64,000 bases of DNA from Streptomyces sp. JB150 (GCF_011193355.1 NZ_CP049780.1:4931663-4995662), one strand, 5' to 3'; shown: positions 29,029-39,322, counted from the stretch's first letter. Notes: generated from the letters alone by a model not told the origin. Numbers and translations: made by a program.

Positions 29029-29952
29029 ATGGGACGGTACGTCGCCCGGCGGCTGCTCCAGATGATCCCGGTCTTCATCGGGGCCACCCTGCTGATCTTC
29101 CTGATGGTCAACGTGATGGGCGACCCCGTCGCGGGCCTGTGCGGCGACCGGCAGTGCGACCCGGCGACCGCCGCCCAGCTCAGACGGGAGTTCGGCCTCG
29201 ACAAGCCGGTGTGGGAGCAATACCTGACCTACATGGGCAACGTCTTCACCGGCGACTTCGGCACCGCCTTCAACGGTCAGCCGGTCACCGAGCTGATGGG
29301 CTCCGCCTTCCCCGTCACCATCCGGCTGACGATCGTCGCGGTCCTCTTCGAGATCGTCATCGGCATCACCCTCGGCGTCCTCACCGGGCTGCGCCGCGGC
29401 CGCCCGGTCGACACCTCGGTCCTCCTGGTCACCCTCGTCGTCATCTCCGTCCCCACCTTCGTCACCGGCCTGCTGCTCCAGCTGCTGCTCGGTGTGGAGT
29501 GGGGCTGGATCAGACCCTCGGTGTCACCCGAGGCCCGCTTCGGCGAGCTGATCGTCCCCGGCCTCGTCCTCGCCTCCGTCTCGCTCGCCTACGTCACCCG
29601 GCTCACCCGCACCTCCCTCGCCGAGAACAAGCGCTCCGACTACGTCCGCACGGCCACCGCCAAGGGGCTGCCCCGCCACCGGGTCGTCACCCGGCACCTG
29701 CTGCGCAACTCCCTCATCCCGGTCGTCACCTTCATCGGCACCGACGTCGGCGCGCTGATGGGCGGCGCGATCGTCACCGAGCGGATCTTCAACATCCACG
29801 GTGTCGGCTACCAGCTCTACCAGGGCATCCTCCGCCAGAACACCCAGACCGTGGTCGGCTTCGTGACCGTCCTGGTCCTGGTCTTCCTGCTCGCCAACCT
29901 CCTCGTCGACCTCCTGTACGCCGTACTCGACCCGAGGATCCGCTATGCCTGA
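29029..29952 (+). CDS. Oligopeptide ABC transporter permease (DppB type), third importer
   Basis: A 307-residue permease with six hydrophobic segments, starting MGRYVARRLLQMIPVFIGAT, a classical DppB N-terminus. The periplasmic loop carries CGDRQC. The EAA loop is SDYVRTATAKGLP near residue 203. ATG at 29029 follows the lipoprotein stop by 9 bases with GAGGCGG upstream. Its 3' end overlaps the next permease gene by 8 bases (ATGCCTGA), indicating coupling. Confidence 0.9.
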   Translation: MGRYVARRLLQMIPVFIGATLLIFLMVNVMGDPVAGLCGDRQCDPATAAQLRREFGLDKPVWEQYLTYMGNVFTGDFGTAFNGQPVTELMGSAFPVTIRLTIVAVLFEIVIGITLGVLTGLRRGRPVDTSVLLVTLVVISVPTFVTGLLLQLLLGVEWGWIRPSVSPEARFGELIVPGLVLASVSLAYVTRLTRTSLAENKRSDYVRTATAKGLPRHRVVTRHLLRNSLIPVVTFIGTDVGALMGGAIVTERIFNIHGVGYQLYQGILRQNTQTVVGFVTVLVLVFLLANLLVDLLYAVLDPRIRYA

Positions 29953-30943
29953 GCAGCAGCCCTTCGAGCCCGAGCGCACCATCGCCGGCACCGGCATGGG
30001 CGGCCAGATGGACCTGGCGGCGAGCGAGGCGGTGACGCTGGAGAAGCCCCTCGACGGCGCCACGGGCCCCGGCGGCGCGAGCGGCGGTCCCGCGGGCAGA
30101 CCCCGCTCCCTGTGGTCCGACGCCTGGCACGACCTGCGCCGCAACCCGGTCTTCCTCGTCTCCGGCCTGGTGATCTGCTTCCTGGTCGCCATCTCCCTGT
30201 GGCCGTCCCTGATCGCCTCCGGCAACCCCCTGCACTGCGACCTCGCCAAGGCCCAGCAGGGCTCCCAGCCCGGCCACCCCTTCGGCTTCAACGGCCAGGG
30301 CTGCGACGTCTACACCCGTACGGTCTACGGCGCCCGGACGTCCGTCGCGGTCGGCGTCTGCGCCACCCTCGGCGTCGCGGTCCTCGGCAGCGTGCTCGGC
30401 GGGCTCGCCGGCTTCTTCGGCGGGGTCTGGGACTCGCTCCTGTCCCGCCTCACCGACATCTTCTTCGCCATCCCCGTCGTCCTCGGCGGCCTGGTCCTGC
30501 TGTCCGTCGTCACCGCCAACGCCGTCTGGCCGGTCATCGGCTTCATGGTCCTGCTGGGCTGGCCGCAGATCTCCCGGATCGCCCGCGGCTCCGTCATCAC
30601 CGTCAAACAGAACGACTACGTCCAGGCCGCCCGCGCCCTCGGCGCCTCCCACTCCCGGCTGCTGCTGCGCCACATCGCGCCCAACGCGGTGGCCCCCGTC
30701 ATCGTCGTCGCGACCATCGCCCTCGGCACCTACATCGCCCTGGAGGCCACCCTGTCCTACCTCGGCGTCGGCCTCAAACCCCCCAGCGTCTCCTGGGGCA
30801 TCGACATCTCCGCGGCCTCCCCCTACATCCGCAACGCCCCGCACGCCCTCCTGTGGCCCTCCGGCGCCCTGGCGATCACCGTCCTGGCCTTCATCATGCT
30901 CGGCGACGCCGTCCGCGACGCCCTCGATCCGAAACTGAGGTGA
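29945..30943 (+). CDS. Oligopeptide ABC transporter permease (DppC type), third importer
   Basis: A 332-residue permease. A hydrophilic Gly/Ala/Pro-rich N-terminal extension of about 55 residues precedes WHDLRRNPVFLVSGLVICFL and five further helices. The periplasmic segment PLHCDLAKAQQG...GQGCDVYTRTV is typical of this family. The EAA loop is NDYVQAARALGAS. ATG at 29945 overlaps the preceding gene; the next start is 3 bases after its stop. Confidence 0.9.
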   Translation: MPEQQPFEPERTIAGTGMGGQMDLAASEAVTLEKPLDGATGPGGASGGPAGRPRSLWSDAWHDLRRNPVFLVSGLVICFLVAISLWPSLIASGNPLHCDLAKAQQGSQPGHPFGFNGQGCDVYTRTVYGARTSVAVGVCATLGVAVLGSVLGGLAGFFGGVWDSLLSRLTDIFFAIPVVLGGLVLLSVVTANAVWPVIGFMVLLGWPQISRIARGSVITVKQNDYVQAARALGASHSRLLLRHIAPNAVAPVIVVATIALGTYIALEATLSYLGVGLKPPSVSWGIDISAASPYIRNAPHALLWPSGALAITVLAFIMLGDAVRDALDPKLR

Positions 30944-30946
30944 GAC

Positions 30947-31921
30947 GTGCTGCTGGAAGTGCGTGATCTGCAGGTGGAGTTCCGCACCCGGGACGGGGTC
31001 GCCCGGGCCGTCAACGGGGTCACCTACGGCGTCGACGCGGGGGAGACGCTGGCCGTGCTCGGCGAGTCCGGGTCCGGGAAGTCGGTCACCGCGCAGGCCG
31101 TCATGGGCATCCTCGACATGCCGCCGGGGCGCATCACGGCGGGGGAGATCCTCTTCCAGGGCCGCGACCTGCTGAAGCTGAAGGAGGACGAGCGGCGCCG
31201 GGTGCGCGGCGCCGGGATGGCGATGATCTTCCAGGACGCGCTGTCCGCGCTGAACCCGGTGCTGACCGTCGGCGACCAGCTCGGCGAGATGTTCGTCGTG
31301 CACCGCGGGATGTCGCGGAAGGACGCCCGCGCGAAGGCCGTGGAGCTGATGGACCGGGTGCGCATCCCGGCCGCGAGGGAACGGGCCAAGCAGTACCCGC
31401 ACCAGTTCTCCGGCGGGATGCGCCAGCGCATCATGATCGCCATGGCGATGGCCCTGGAGCCCGCGCTGATCATCGCCGACGAGCCCACGACCGCGCTGGA
31501 CGTGACGGTCCAGGCGCAGGTCATGGAGCTGCTGGCGGAGCTGCGGCGCGAGTACGACATGGGCCTGATCCTCATCACCCACGACCTCGGCGTCGTCGCG
31601 GACGTGGCCGACCGCATCGCCGTCATGTACGCGGGCCGGATCGTCGAGTCCGCCCCGGTCCACGACCTCTACAAGGCCCCCGCGCACCCCTACACCCGAG
31701 GCCTGCTCGACTCCATCCCCCGCCTGGACCGGAAGGGCCGGGAGCTGTACGCCATCAAGGGCCTGCCGCCCAGCCTGCTGGACATCCCGTCCGGCTGCCC
31801 CTTCCACCCGCGCTGCCCGATGGCCCGGGACGTCTGCCGCACCGGCGTACCGCCCCTGTACGAGGTGGACGACGACCGCGGCAGCGCCTGCCACTTCTGG
31901 CGGGAGTGCCTGCATGGCTGA
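30947..31921 (+). CDS. Oligopeptide ABC transporter ATPase (DppD type), third importer
   Basis: A 324-residue ATP-binding subunit. Walker A GESGSGKS lies near residue 41, signature SGGMRQR near 158, Walker [13 protein letters not shown] near 178 and the H-loop ITHD near 208; the C-terminal extension has [13 protein letters not shown] at 30947 follows GAGGTGAGAC. Its stop overlaps the next ATPase start by 8 bases (ATGGCTGA), so the two ATPases are made together. Confidence 0.92.
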   Translation: MLLEVRDLQVEFRTRDGVARAVNGVTYGVDAGETLAVLGESGSGKSVTAQAVMGILDMPPGRITAGEILFQGRDLLKLKEDERRRVRGAGMAMIFQDALSALNPVLTVGDQLGEMFVVHRGMSRKDARAKAVELMDRVRIPAARERAKQYPHQFSGGMRQRIMIAMAMALEPALIIADEPTTALDVTVQAQVMELLAELRREYDMGLILITHDLGVVADVADRIAVMYAGRIVESAPVHDLYKAPAHPYTRGLLDSIPRLDRKGRELYAIKGLPPSLLDIPSGCPFHPRCPMARDVCRTGVPPLYEVDDDRGSACHFWRECLHG

Positions 31922-32951
31922 GCCGATCCTCCAGGTCCGCGGGCTGGTCAAGCACTACCCGCTGACGCAGGGCGTCCTGTTCAGGAAGCAGGTCGGTGCC
32001 GTCAAGGCCGTCGACGGCGTGGACTTCGCCCTGCACCGCGGCGAAACCCTGGGCATCGTCGGGGAGTCGGGCTGCGGCAAGTCCACGGTCGCGAGGCTGC
32101 TGGTCGGCCTGGAGCGGCCGACGTCCGGCTCGATCACGTACAGGGGCGAGGACGTCACCCGCCTGTCCGGCCGCGCCCTCAGAGCCGTACGCCGCAACAT
32201 CCAGATGGTGTTCCAGGACCCGTACACCTCCCTCAACCCCCGGATGACGGTCGGCGACATCATCGGCGAACCCTTCGACATCCACCCCGAAGCGGCCCCC
32301 AAGGGCGACCGGCGGCGCAGGGTGCAGGAGCTGCTCGACGTCGTCGGCCTGAACCCGGAGTACGTCAACCGCTACCCGCACCAGTTCTCCGGCGGCCAGC
32401 GCCAGCGCATCGGCATCGCCCGCGGCCTGGCGCTGCGCCCGGAGATCATCGTCGCGGACGAACCGGTCTCGGCGCTGGACGTCTCGGTCCAGGCGCAGGT
32501 CGTCAACCTGATGGAACGCCTCCAGGACGAGTTCGACCTCTCGTACGTCTTCATCGCCCACGACCTGTCGATCGTGCGGCACATCTCGGACCGGGTCGCG
32601 GTGATGTACCTCGGGCGGATCGTCGAGACCGGCCGCGACACCGAGATCTACGACCACCCCACGCACCCCTACACCCAGGCCCTGCTCTCCGCCGTCCCCG
32701 TGCCCGACCCCGAGGCCCGCGAGCACCGCGAGCGCATCATCCTGTACGGCGACGTCCCGTCCCCCACGAACGTCCCCTCCGGCTGCCGCTTCCGCACCCG
32801 CTGCTGGAAGGCCCGCGACCGCTGCGCCGAGGAGGTCCCGGCGCTCGCCGTCCCCGCGTCCTTCCGGCACACGACCGGTCCCGCGGCCCACCCCAGCGCC
32901 TGCCACTTCGCCGAGGAGAGACACGTCGTCCCCGCGGAGCAGGCCGGGTAA
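31914..32951 (+). CDS. Oligopeptide ABC transporter ATPase (DppF type), third importer
   Basis: A 345-residue ATP-binding subunit and last gene of the operon. Walker [10 protein letters not shown] lies near residue 51, signature SGGQRQR near 158, Walker [12 protein letters not shown] near 178 and the H-loop IAHD near 208. The C-terminus has [10 protein letters not shown]. It is not part of the gene-conversion pair: its DNA differs from both other OppF-type genes throughout. Confidence 0.92.
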   Translation: MAEPILQVRGLVKHYPLTQGVLFRKQVGAVKAVDGVDFALHRGETLGIVGESGCGKSTVARLLVGLERPTSGSITYRGEDVTRLSGRALRAVRRNIQMVFQDPYTSLNPRMTVGDIIGEPFDIHPEAAPKGDRRRRVQELLDVVGLNPEYVNRYPHQFSGGQRQRIGIARGLALRPEIIVADEPVSALDVSVQAQVVNLMERLQDEFDLSYVFIAHDLSIVRHISDRVAVMYLGRIVETGRDTEIYDHPTHPYTQALLSAVPVPDPEAREHRERIILYGDVPSPTNVPSGCRFRTRCWKARDRCAEEVPALAVPASFRHTTGPAAHPSACHFAEERHVVPAEQAG

Positions 32952-33031
32952 CACACCGGCAACCCGCCCGACCCTGTCCCGATATACGGACGCGTCAGAC
33001 TGGTGGGCGTACGGCCGTGCGGGTGCCGTGT

Positions 33032-33065
33032 ACGGGCCGGGACGCGCCATGTCGTCCCGGCCCGT
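33032..33065. terminator. Bidirectional terminator between convergent genes
   Basis: Perfect 13-bp stem (33032-33044 with 33053-33065) with an 8-base loop, between the third importer operon and the convergent peptidase gene. Confidence 0.8.
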
Positions 33066-33088
33066 TGCCGTGCCCGGGGAGTGTCCCC

Positions 33089-35212
33089 CTAGCCCCGCGC
33101 GAGTCCCAACGCCCGCTTGAGAAAGCCCACCTGGAGCAGCAGCAGGTTCTCGGCGACCCGCTCCTGCGGGGTCATGTGGGTGACGCCGGACAGCGGCAGG
33201 ACCTCGTGCGGCCGGCCGGCCGCGAGCAGCGCGGAGGACAGGCGCAGCGCGTGCGCGAACACCACGTTGTCGTCGGCCGTGCCGTGCACGATCATCAGCG
33301 GCCGGTGCGGCTCGGCGGGGGCGGACAGGCCCTCGTCCGTCACCAGGGAGCTGCGCGCGTACGCCTCGGGGGAGGCCGCCGGGTCGCCCAGGTAGCGCTC
33401 GGTGTAGTGGGTGTCGTACAGGCGCCAGTCGGTGACCGGCGCGCCCGCGATGCCCGCGTGGAAGACGTCCGGGCGGCGCAGGACGGCGAGCGCCGCCAGC
33501 CAGCCGCCGTAGGACCAGCCGCGAATGGCCACCCGGCTCAAATCCAGCGGATGATTCCGCGCCAAATCCTGCAGTGCCTCGATCTGGTCGTCGAGGGAGA
33601 CGGTGAGGTCCCGGTGGATCGCCTTCTCCCAGCCGGGGGAGCGGCCGGGGGTGCCGCGCCCGTCGGCGACGATCACCGCGAAGCCCTGGTCGGCGAACCA
33701 CTGCGAGGTCAGATGGGCGTTGTGGGCGGCGACCACGCGCGGACCGTGGGGGCCGCCGTAGGGGTCCAGGAGGACCGGCAGGGGAGTGTCACCGGGGTAG
33801 TCCCGTGGCATAAGCACGGCGCACGGAATCCTCCGTGCGCCCCCCTGGGTGAGCGTGATCCGGGGCGACATACCGGGGTCTTCGGCGTACGACGGGACGA
33901 CCGCGACCTGTTTCCCCTCCCGCAGCACCCGCACCCGCGCCCCCGGCCGCTCCAGCGTCGCCGACACGAGGACCGTCACGTCCCCGGACCGCACCGCCGA
34001 GTGCACCCCCGGTTCCCGCGACAGCCGCTCGACACCCAGCTCGTTGACCCGGTAGACATGCACCTCACCGGTCTCCGGCCGTTCCGCTTCCGCGCCGGCG
34101 GACGCCGAGACGAGCACGTCGTCGGGCGATACGTCCAGCACCGCGCGGATGTGCAACTGCGCTCCCGTCAGCGGCCGTTCCCCCACCGCCAGCACCCGCG
34201 CACCGCCCTCGTCGGCGATCCGCACCAGCTGCCCCGAGGGCGACCAGCAGGGCACCCCAGGGAAAAGATCAAGCCAAATCGGATCTTCGTCGGCGTGCAC
34301 CATCCGGGTCGCACCGGTGTCCGGATCCACCGCCAGGTACAACTGGCCGCGCTGATCGCGCGCCTGGACCAGCAGCAGCGGCGCACCCGCCGCTGACCAG
34401 TGCACTCGCGCCAGATAGGGATAGCGCGCCCGGTCCCAGAGCACCTCCGTGCGGGCCCCGTCGAGGTCCACGACGAACAGCCGGACCTCCGCGTTGGCCG
34501 TCCCCGCCGCCGGATACGGGACGTGTTGTGGGTCACGTTTCGGCTCCGCGGGATCGGAGATCCACCACCGCGCCACCGGCGTGTCGTCCACCCGCGCCAC
34601 CAGCAGCCGGTCCGACGCCGGCGACCACCAGAAACCGCGCGACCGCCCCATCTCCTCGGCCGCGATGAACTCGGCCAGCCCGTAGGACACGCCCTCCGCT
34701 TCCGGTTCGGCGAGCGCCCGGTCCCCCTCGCCCTCCGCGCCGACCACCCGCAGCGCGCCCCGCGCCACGTACGCCACCAGCCGCCCGTCGGGTGAGGGGC
34801 GCGGGTCGACCACCGGCCCGGCGACGGGCAGTTCACGCGCCGTACCGGCCCGCAGCTCCGCCGTGAAAAGCCGCCCTGACAAGGCGAAAGACGCCAACTC
34901 CACCGCCGTGTCGGTGGCATAGCCGACCACCCCGGCGCCCCCCTCACGGCTGCGCTCCCGCCGCGCCCGCTCCTCCAGAGGCAGATCCTCCGCCGCGCCG
35001 CCCAGCAGCACGGCCGGGTCGGCGGCCACCCGCTCGGCGCCCTCCGCCAGGTCGAGCACCCACAGCGCGTTCGCCCGGTCCGTACCGGAACGGGAGCGCA
35101 GGAACACCACCCGCGACGCGTCCGGCGCCACGGTGAACGAACGCGGCGCGCCGAGCGTGAACCGCTGGGTCCGCGCGTGCCGCCGGGGGAAGGAATCAGG
35201 CTCGGTCGTCAT
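33089..35212 (-). CDS. S9-family prolyl oligopeptidase (DPP-IV-like)
   Basis: A 707-residue serine peptidase without a recognisable signal peptide, so probably cytoplasmic. An N-terminal beta-propeller of the DPPIV_N type (about 20-430) precedes an alpha/beta hydrolase domain (about 450-707). Catalytic residues are Ser in GWSYGGW (near 567), Asp in HGTADDN (near 648) and His in GVTHM (near 679). ATG at 35212 (MTTEPDSFPRRH) is chosen because residues upstream lack family character; its ribosome site is weak. Placed after three peptide importers, it could degrade imported peptides, which is inference. Confidence 0.92.
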   Translation of the reverse strand: MTTEPDSFPRRHARTQRFTLGAPRSFTVAPDASRVVFLRSRSGTDRANALWVLDLAEGAERVAADPAVLLGGAAEDLPLEERARRERSREGGAGVVGYATDTAVELASFALSGRLFTAELRAGTARELPVAGPVVDPRPSPDGRLVAYVARGALRVVGAEGEGDRALAEPEAEGVSYGLAEFIAAEEMGRSRGFWWSPASDRLLVARVDDTPVARWWISDPAEPKRDPQHVPYPAAGTANAEVRLFVVDLDGARTEVLWDRARYPYLARVHWSAAGAPLLLVQARDQRGQLYLAVDPDTGATRMVHADEDPIWLDLFPGVPCWSPSGQLVRIADEGGARVLAVGERPLTGAQLHIRAVLDVSPDDVLVSASAGAEAERPETGEVHVYRVNELGVERLSREPGVHSAVRSGDVTVLVSATLERPGARVRVLREGKQVAVVPSYAEDPGMSPRITLTQGGARRIPCAVLMPRDYPGDTPLPVLLDPYGGPHGPRVVAAHNAHLTSQWFADQGFAVIVADGRGTPGRSPGWEKAIHRDLTVSLDDQIEALQDLARNHPLDLSRVAIRGWSYGGWLAALAVLRRPDVFHAGIAGAPVTDWRLYDTHYTERYLGDPAASPEAYARSSLVTDEGLSAPAEPHRPLMIVHGTADDNVVFAHALRLSSALLAAGRPHEVLPLSGVTHMTPQERVAENLLLLQVGFLKRALGLARG

Positions 35213-35388
35213 GCCCCGACCATATTGGCCATGCGCCCCCTTGTGCGGCCGTGCGCCGACAGATGCGCGCGTACGGATAGTTATGATCACTAGCGCTGTG
35301 TGGGTATGAACCTGCTGGCCGCTGTATCGACTTACCCGTTCCCCCGCTCTGTGCCCCCAACGTTCCCGGTCCTTGGAGGTGAGCCGCC

Positions 35389-35583
35389 GTGGCACTCTCG
35401 ATTTCGGCGGTGGTGCTGCTGGCGATCATCGTCTTCCTGCTCATCAAGAAGTCAGGACTGAAGGCCGGCCACGCGGTGGTCTGCATGCTCCTCGGCTTCT
35501 ACCTCGCCTCCTCGACGGTCGCCCCGACGATCAGCGAGCTGACGACCAACATCGCCGGGATGATCAGCAGCATCAAGTTCTGA
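35389..35583 (+). CDS. Small membrane protein
   Basis: A 64-residue protein starting at GTG 35389 with GGAGGTGA upstream. Two hydrophobic segments are visible (about 3-20, ISAVVLLAIIVFLLI; and about 28-50, HAVVCMLLGFYLASSTV), then a polar tail TISELTTNIAGMISSIKF. It is 18 bases before mshB on the same strand, so it is probably cotranscribed. Function unknown. Confidence 0.8.
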   Translation: MALSISAVVLLAIIVFLLIKKSGLKAGHAVVCMLLGFYLASSTVAPTISELTTNIAGMISSIKF

Positions 35584-35601
35584 TCCCTTTAGGGTGGGGC
35601 C

Positions 35602-36474
35602 ATGAGTGACCTGCCCTCCCGTCGTCTGCTCCTGGTGCACGCGCACCCGGACGACGAGTCGATCAACAACGGCGCCACCATGGCCCGGTACGCGGCCGAG
35701 GGTGCCCATGTGACCCTGGTCACCTGCACCCTCGGCGAGCGCGGCGAGGTCATCCCCCCGGCGCTCGCGCACCTGACCGGCGCCGCCCTCGGCGCGCACC
35801 GCCTCGGCGAGCTGACCGCCGCCATGGCCGAGCTGGGCGTCACCGACTTCCGCCGGCTCGGCGGCGACGGCCGCTACGCCGACTCCGGGATGATGGGCCT
35901 GCCCGACAACGACGACCCGGCCTGCTTCTGGCAGGCGGACGTCGACGAGGCCGCCGGGCACCTCCTGGAGGTCATCCGGGAGGTGCGCCCCCAGGTCCTC
36001 GTCACCTATGACCCGCACGGCGGCTACGGCCACCCCGACCACATCCAGGCCCACCGCGTCGCCATGCGCGCCGTCGAGCTGGCCGAGGAGGCCGGCTGCG
36101 CCCCCGCCAAGGTCTACTGGAACCGCGTCCCGCGCACCGCCGGCGAGGCCGCCTTCGCCCGCCTGCACCGGGAGCTGCCGGGCCTGTCCTTCACGAAGGC
36201 CGCCGCCCTCGACGACGTCCCCGGCGTCGTCGACGACGAGCGGATCACCACCGAGATCGACGGCGGTGACACCCGCGCCGCCGCCAAGGCCGCCGCGATG
36301 GCCGCGCACGCCACCCAGATCACGGTGGAGGGCGACTTCTTCGTCCTCTCCAACGACCTGGCGCAGCCCGTCCTGCCCACCGAGTACTACGAGTTGGTGC
36401 GGGGGGAACGGGCCGCGGGCGCGGGCCGGGAGACCGACCTGTTCGCCGGGATCGCCGCCGAGGAGGCGTCATGA
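35602..36474 (+). CDS. mshB: N-acetyl-1-D-myo-inositol-2-amino-2-deoxy-alpha-D-glucopyranoside deacetylase
   Basis: Zinc deacetylase of mycothiol biosynthesis: it removes the acetyl group from GlcNAc-inositol before cysteine ligation. A 290-residue LmbE/PIG-L-fold protein with zinc-site motif AHPDDES near residue 13 and the third ligand in GHPDH near residue 145. The opening [13 protein letters not shown] and [10 protein letters not shown] match MshB closely. ATG at 35602. Its stop overlaps the next gene start by 4 bases. Mycothiol is the major actinobacterial thiol, fitting the sigma-R-like promoter and DinB gene elsewhere in the window. Confidence 0.95.
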   Translation: MSDLPSRRLLLVHAHPDDESINNGATMARYAAEGAHVTLVTCTLGERGEVIPPALAHLTGAALGAHRLGELTAAMAELGVTDFRRLGGDGRYADSGMMGLPDNDDPACFWQADVDEAAGHLLEVIREVRPQVLVTYDPHGGYGHPDHIQAHRVAMRAVELAEEAGCAPAKVYWNRVPRTAGEAAFARLHRELPGLSFTKAAALDDVPGVVDDERITTEIDGGDTRAAAKAAAMAAHATQITVEGDFFVLSNDLAQPVLPTEYYELVRGERAAGAGRETDLFAGIAAEEAS

Positions 36475-36881
36475 CGGACCGGGGCTCCGCGCTGACCCAG
36501 CCCCTGACCCGCCCCTCCGCCGGGCGGATCGCCGCCTGGCTGGGGCTGTTCCTGCTCGGCGCCGTCGTCGGCGGCGCCGGCGCGCTGGTGCAGGGCGGCT
36601 GGTTCCCGGGCGGGCTGCTGCTCGCCCTCGCCGGCGCGGCCGGGGCGTTCCTGGGCGGCGCCCGCGCCACCGGCGGCCGGGGCGGGGCCGTCGCGCCCGC
36701 CGCGGGCTGGATGATCACCGTCGTGCTGCTCACCACCAGCCGTCCCGAGGGCGACTTCGTCTTCGCCGCGGGCGTCGGCTCGTATCTCTTCCTGCTCGGC
36801 GGCATGGCCGTGGCTGTGATCTGCGCCACCCTCGGCGTCGCGCGGCAACCCGGGAGCCCCGCCGTCCGACTTGGCAAGTGA
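36471..36881 (+). CDS. Hypothetical four-helix membrane protein downstream of mshB
   Basis: A 136-residue protein with four hydrophobic segments (about 22-42, 45-63, 75-90 and 98-124) and short charged ends. The ATGA overlap with mshB shows translational coupling, and this pairing is familiar in streptomycetes. No catalytic motif is visible. Function unknown; a role in membrane handling of mycothiol precursors would be speculation. Confidence 0.8.
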   Translation: MTDRGSALTQPLTRPSAGRIAAWLGLFLLGAVVGGAGALVQGGWFPGGLLLALAGAAGAFLGGARATGGRGGAVAPAAGWMITVVLLTTSRPEGDFVFAAGVGSYLFLLGGMAVAVICATLGVARQPGSPAVRLGK

Positions 36882-37044
36882 CGTACCACTTCGCCGATCC
36901 GCGCACGTGCGAGTCCCGTGCGGGTTTCACCGGCGGCCATGGGATAAGCGCCGGAAGCGGACAGTATGGTTGTGCGCGCCGCCGAGCCGCCCGAACAGAG
37001 TGAGGTCGTACCGCGGGCGGCGGAGCCAACCGGGAGAACCTGCC

Positions 37045-39219
37045 TTGAGTCGTGAAACTGACAGTCCGTCCTCCGGGCCCCACGGGCGCGGCGGAGCCGC
37101 ATACCCCTCGGGCACGCCGCCGTACGGTACCCCCACGGCTTCCGACGGCGGTACGCAAGAAGGGCGTTCGGCCGCGCGGCCGGAGGAACGCAAGACCGAG
37201 ACCACGCTGACGACGCGGATCCGGATCAACATCCCCGGATCACGGCCCATCCCGCCGGTCGTCGTGCGCAAGCCCGTCGGGGACGCCGAGTCCGCCGACG
37301 GCCCCGAGGCCGAGGCCCCGGCGCCGGGCGCCGCCACGACCACGGGCACCGTCGAACCGCCCGCCCCCGCCGAACCCGCGGCGCAGGCCGAGGAGAAGAC
37401 GAGCGACTGGTTCGCGCCCCGCAAGTCCCCGGCCCCCAAGGGCGCGCAGAGCGGCGGCTCCGGCAACGCCCCGGGCGCGCCCGCCGGTTCGGGCGCCGCG
37501 GCGCCCGCGTCCGGCGCGGGCTCCCGCGGGTCCGGCGCGGCGCCCTCCGGCGGCGCCCGCCCGGCGGGCGGTCCCGGCCGCCCCGGCGGTGTCGTCGGCG
37601 CGGTGAACCTGCCCGGCGGCGGCCGGCCCGGCACCGGCGGCTCCGGGCTGCCCGGCGCCACCGGCGGCCCGGTCGCGCCCGGCCACGGCGGCGGCACCGG
37701 CTCCTTCGACGTCACCGAGGCCCTCGCGGCGGGCCCGCTCGGCAACGGCGGCCGCGCCACCGAACCGCGCCGCGACGATGTGCCGTACGGCCCGGAGAAC
37801 GAGCGGGACGGCCGGCCGTCCACGTCCGCGCCCGGCGGACACAACGGCCGGAACGGACAGAACCCGCAGGCCGGTTACGCCGGCTACGGCGGCGGCCCGG
37901 CCGGCCCCACCGGCGGCCCGGTCACCGGCGACGGCCCGCTGGCCCCGCCCGCAGCCCCGGGCGCCCCCGCCGGCCCCGGCACCGCGCCCACGGGCGCCCC
38001 CGCCGGCCCCGGTACCGCGCCCACGGGCGCCCCCCTCCCCGGCGGCGGCCTCAGCGACGACACCGCCGTCCTCACCCCGCAGAAGCAGGTCCCCGAGCCC
38101 CCGCCCGGCGCCGGCTTCCGCACCCCGCCGCACGACAACGTCTCCGGGCACACGGTGACCAGCGGCATCCCGGTCGTCCCGGACCCCGACCGCGACGCCG
38201 GGTTCCCCCCGGCCGGCCCCGCCGCCCCGGCGGCGCCCGCCCAGCAGAGCGCCCCGGCAGCCGCGCCCCGCAAGAAGAAGGGCCGCAGCAAGCTGGTGCT
38301 GCTCGGCGGCGGCGTGATCGCGCTCGCCGGTGTCGCCTACGGCGCCGGCCTGCTGATGAACCACTCCGACGTGCCCAAGGGCACCACCGTGCTCGGCGTG
38401 GACATCGGCGGCGGCACCCGCGACGACGCCGTCAAGAAGCTCGACGAGGCCCTGGGCGACCGCGTCGACGACCCGATCAAGCTGACCGTCGGCGGGGACC
38501 CGGTCACCCTCCGGCCGGACCAGGCGGGCTTGTCCCTCGACACCCAGTCCACCGTCCGCGAGGCCGCGGCCAGCGACTACAACCCGGTTTCCGTGATCGG
38601 CTCGCTCTTCGGCGAGCAGCGGGTCGTCGAGCCCGTCATGCCGGTCGACGAGGAGAAGCTGCACGCCGCCCTGGAGAAGGCGGCGGGCGGCGCGGGCACC
38701 GCGAGCGACGGCACCATCAGGTTCGTCTCCGGCAAGGCCGTCCCGGTCTACGGCAAGCCGGGCAAGGGCGTGGACGTCGACGGCGCCACCGACGCGGTCG
38801 CCGCCGCCTACCGCGCCCAGGTGGAGACCGGCACCGCCGAGACGGTCGCCCTGCCGACCACCACCCGGCAGCCGACGGTCTCCGACGCCGAGGTCGACCG
38901 AATGATGAAGGAGTTCGCGCAGCCCGCGATGTCCGGCTTCGTCACGGTCCGCACGGACGCGGCGCACTCGATCAAGTTCAGCCCGGAGAACTCCCTCTGG
39001 CGCTTCCTGCGGGTCAAGGCCGTCGACGGCAAGCTGGTCGACAGCCCCGACCTCGCCGCCCTGGAGAAGCTGTACGGCAGCACCTTCGACGGCGTCCTCA
39101 TCACCCGCGCCACCGGCGAGAAGACCCCGGTGACCCCGCAGGACGTCTACGGCGCCCTGCGCACGGCCCTGATGAGCGAGACGAACAGGACCGCGGTGAT
39201 CGAAACGAACCCGAACTGA
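37045..39219 (+). CDS. Large VanW/peptidoglycan-binding (YoaR-like) wall protein with disordered N-terminus
   Basis: A 724-residue protein. About 400 Gly/Pro/Ala-rich residues on the inner side include a tandem 11-residue repeat. Then a basic patch RKKKGRSK, a transmembrane helix near 417-440 (LVLLGGGVIALAGVAYGAGLL) and an outer part with two repeats of the putative peptidoglycan-binding domain found in VanW-type proteins (GVDIGGGTRDDAVKKLDEAL and a following copy). No L,D-transpeptidase catalytic motif is seen. The start is TTG at 37045 with GGGAGA upstream, since the preceding frame region does not look coding. Probably a wall-anchored structural or regulatory protein. Confidence 0.82.
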   Translation: MSRETDSPSSGPHGRGGAAYPSGTPPYGTPTASDGGTQEGRSAARPEERKTETTLTTRIRINIPGSRPIPPVVVRKPVGDAESADGPEAEAPAPGAATTTGTVEPPAPAEPAAQAEEKTSDWFAPRKSPAPKGAQSGGSGNAPGAPAGSGAAAPASGAGSRGSGAAPSGGARPAGGPGRPGGVVGAVNLPGGGRPGTGGSGLPGATGGPVAPGHGGGTGSFDVTEALAAGPLGNGGRATEPRRDDVPYGPENERDGRPSTSAPGGHNGRNGQNPQAGYAGYGGGPAGPTGGPVTGDGPLAPPAAPGAPAGPGTAPTGAPAGPGTAPTGAPLPGGGLSDDTAVLTPQKQVPEPPPGAGFRTPPHDNVSGHTVTSGIPVVPDPDRDAGFPPAGPAAPAAPAQQSAPAAAPRKKKGRSKLVLLGGGVIALAGVAYGAGLLMNHSDVPKGTTVLGVDIGGGTRDDAVKKLDEALGDRVDDPIKLTVGGDPVTLRPDQAGLSLDTQSTVREAAASDYNPVSVIGSLFGEQRVVEPVMPVDEEKLHAALEKAAGGAGTASDGTIRFVSGKAVPVYGKPGKGVDVDGATDAVAAAYRAQVETGTAETVALPTTTRQPTVSDAEVDRMMKEFAQPAMSGFVTVRTDAAHSIKFSPENSLWRFLRVKAVDGKLVDSPDLAALEKLYGSTFDGVLITRATGEKTPVTPQDVYGALRTALMSETNRTAVIETNPN
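37961..38026 (+). repeat. 33-bp tandem repeat in the wall-protein gene
   Basis: Two adjacent 33-base units (37961-37993 and 37994-38026) differing by one base, encoding APAGPGTAPTG twice in the disordered N-terminus. Confidence 0.9.
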
Positions 39220-39232
39220 CGAACCGGAACGA

Positions 39233-39260
39233 GGGGCACCCCGCACACCCGGGGTGCCCC
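39233..39260 (+). terminator. Hairpin terminator after the wall-protein gene
   Basis: Perfect 11-bp stem (39233-39243 with 39250-39260) with a 6-base loop, 14 bases after the stop. Confidence 0.85.
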
Positions 39261-39322
39261 CGGCCCGGTCGACCGCGACGCCCCCGCACCCGCGATCGAA
39301 CAGCACCCCGCACGGCGAAGCG

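Noticed and set aside
29789..31951. 720-codon frame antisense to the third importer
   Set aside because: Crosses two well-supported genes on the opposite strand and has only low-complexity content.
33085..33093. CTAG at the stop of the S9 peptidase gene, resembling a MITE end
   Set aside because: Only a few bases agree with the MITE ends and no partner inverted repeat or second CTAG lies nearby.
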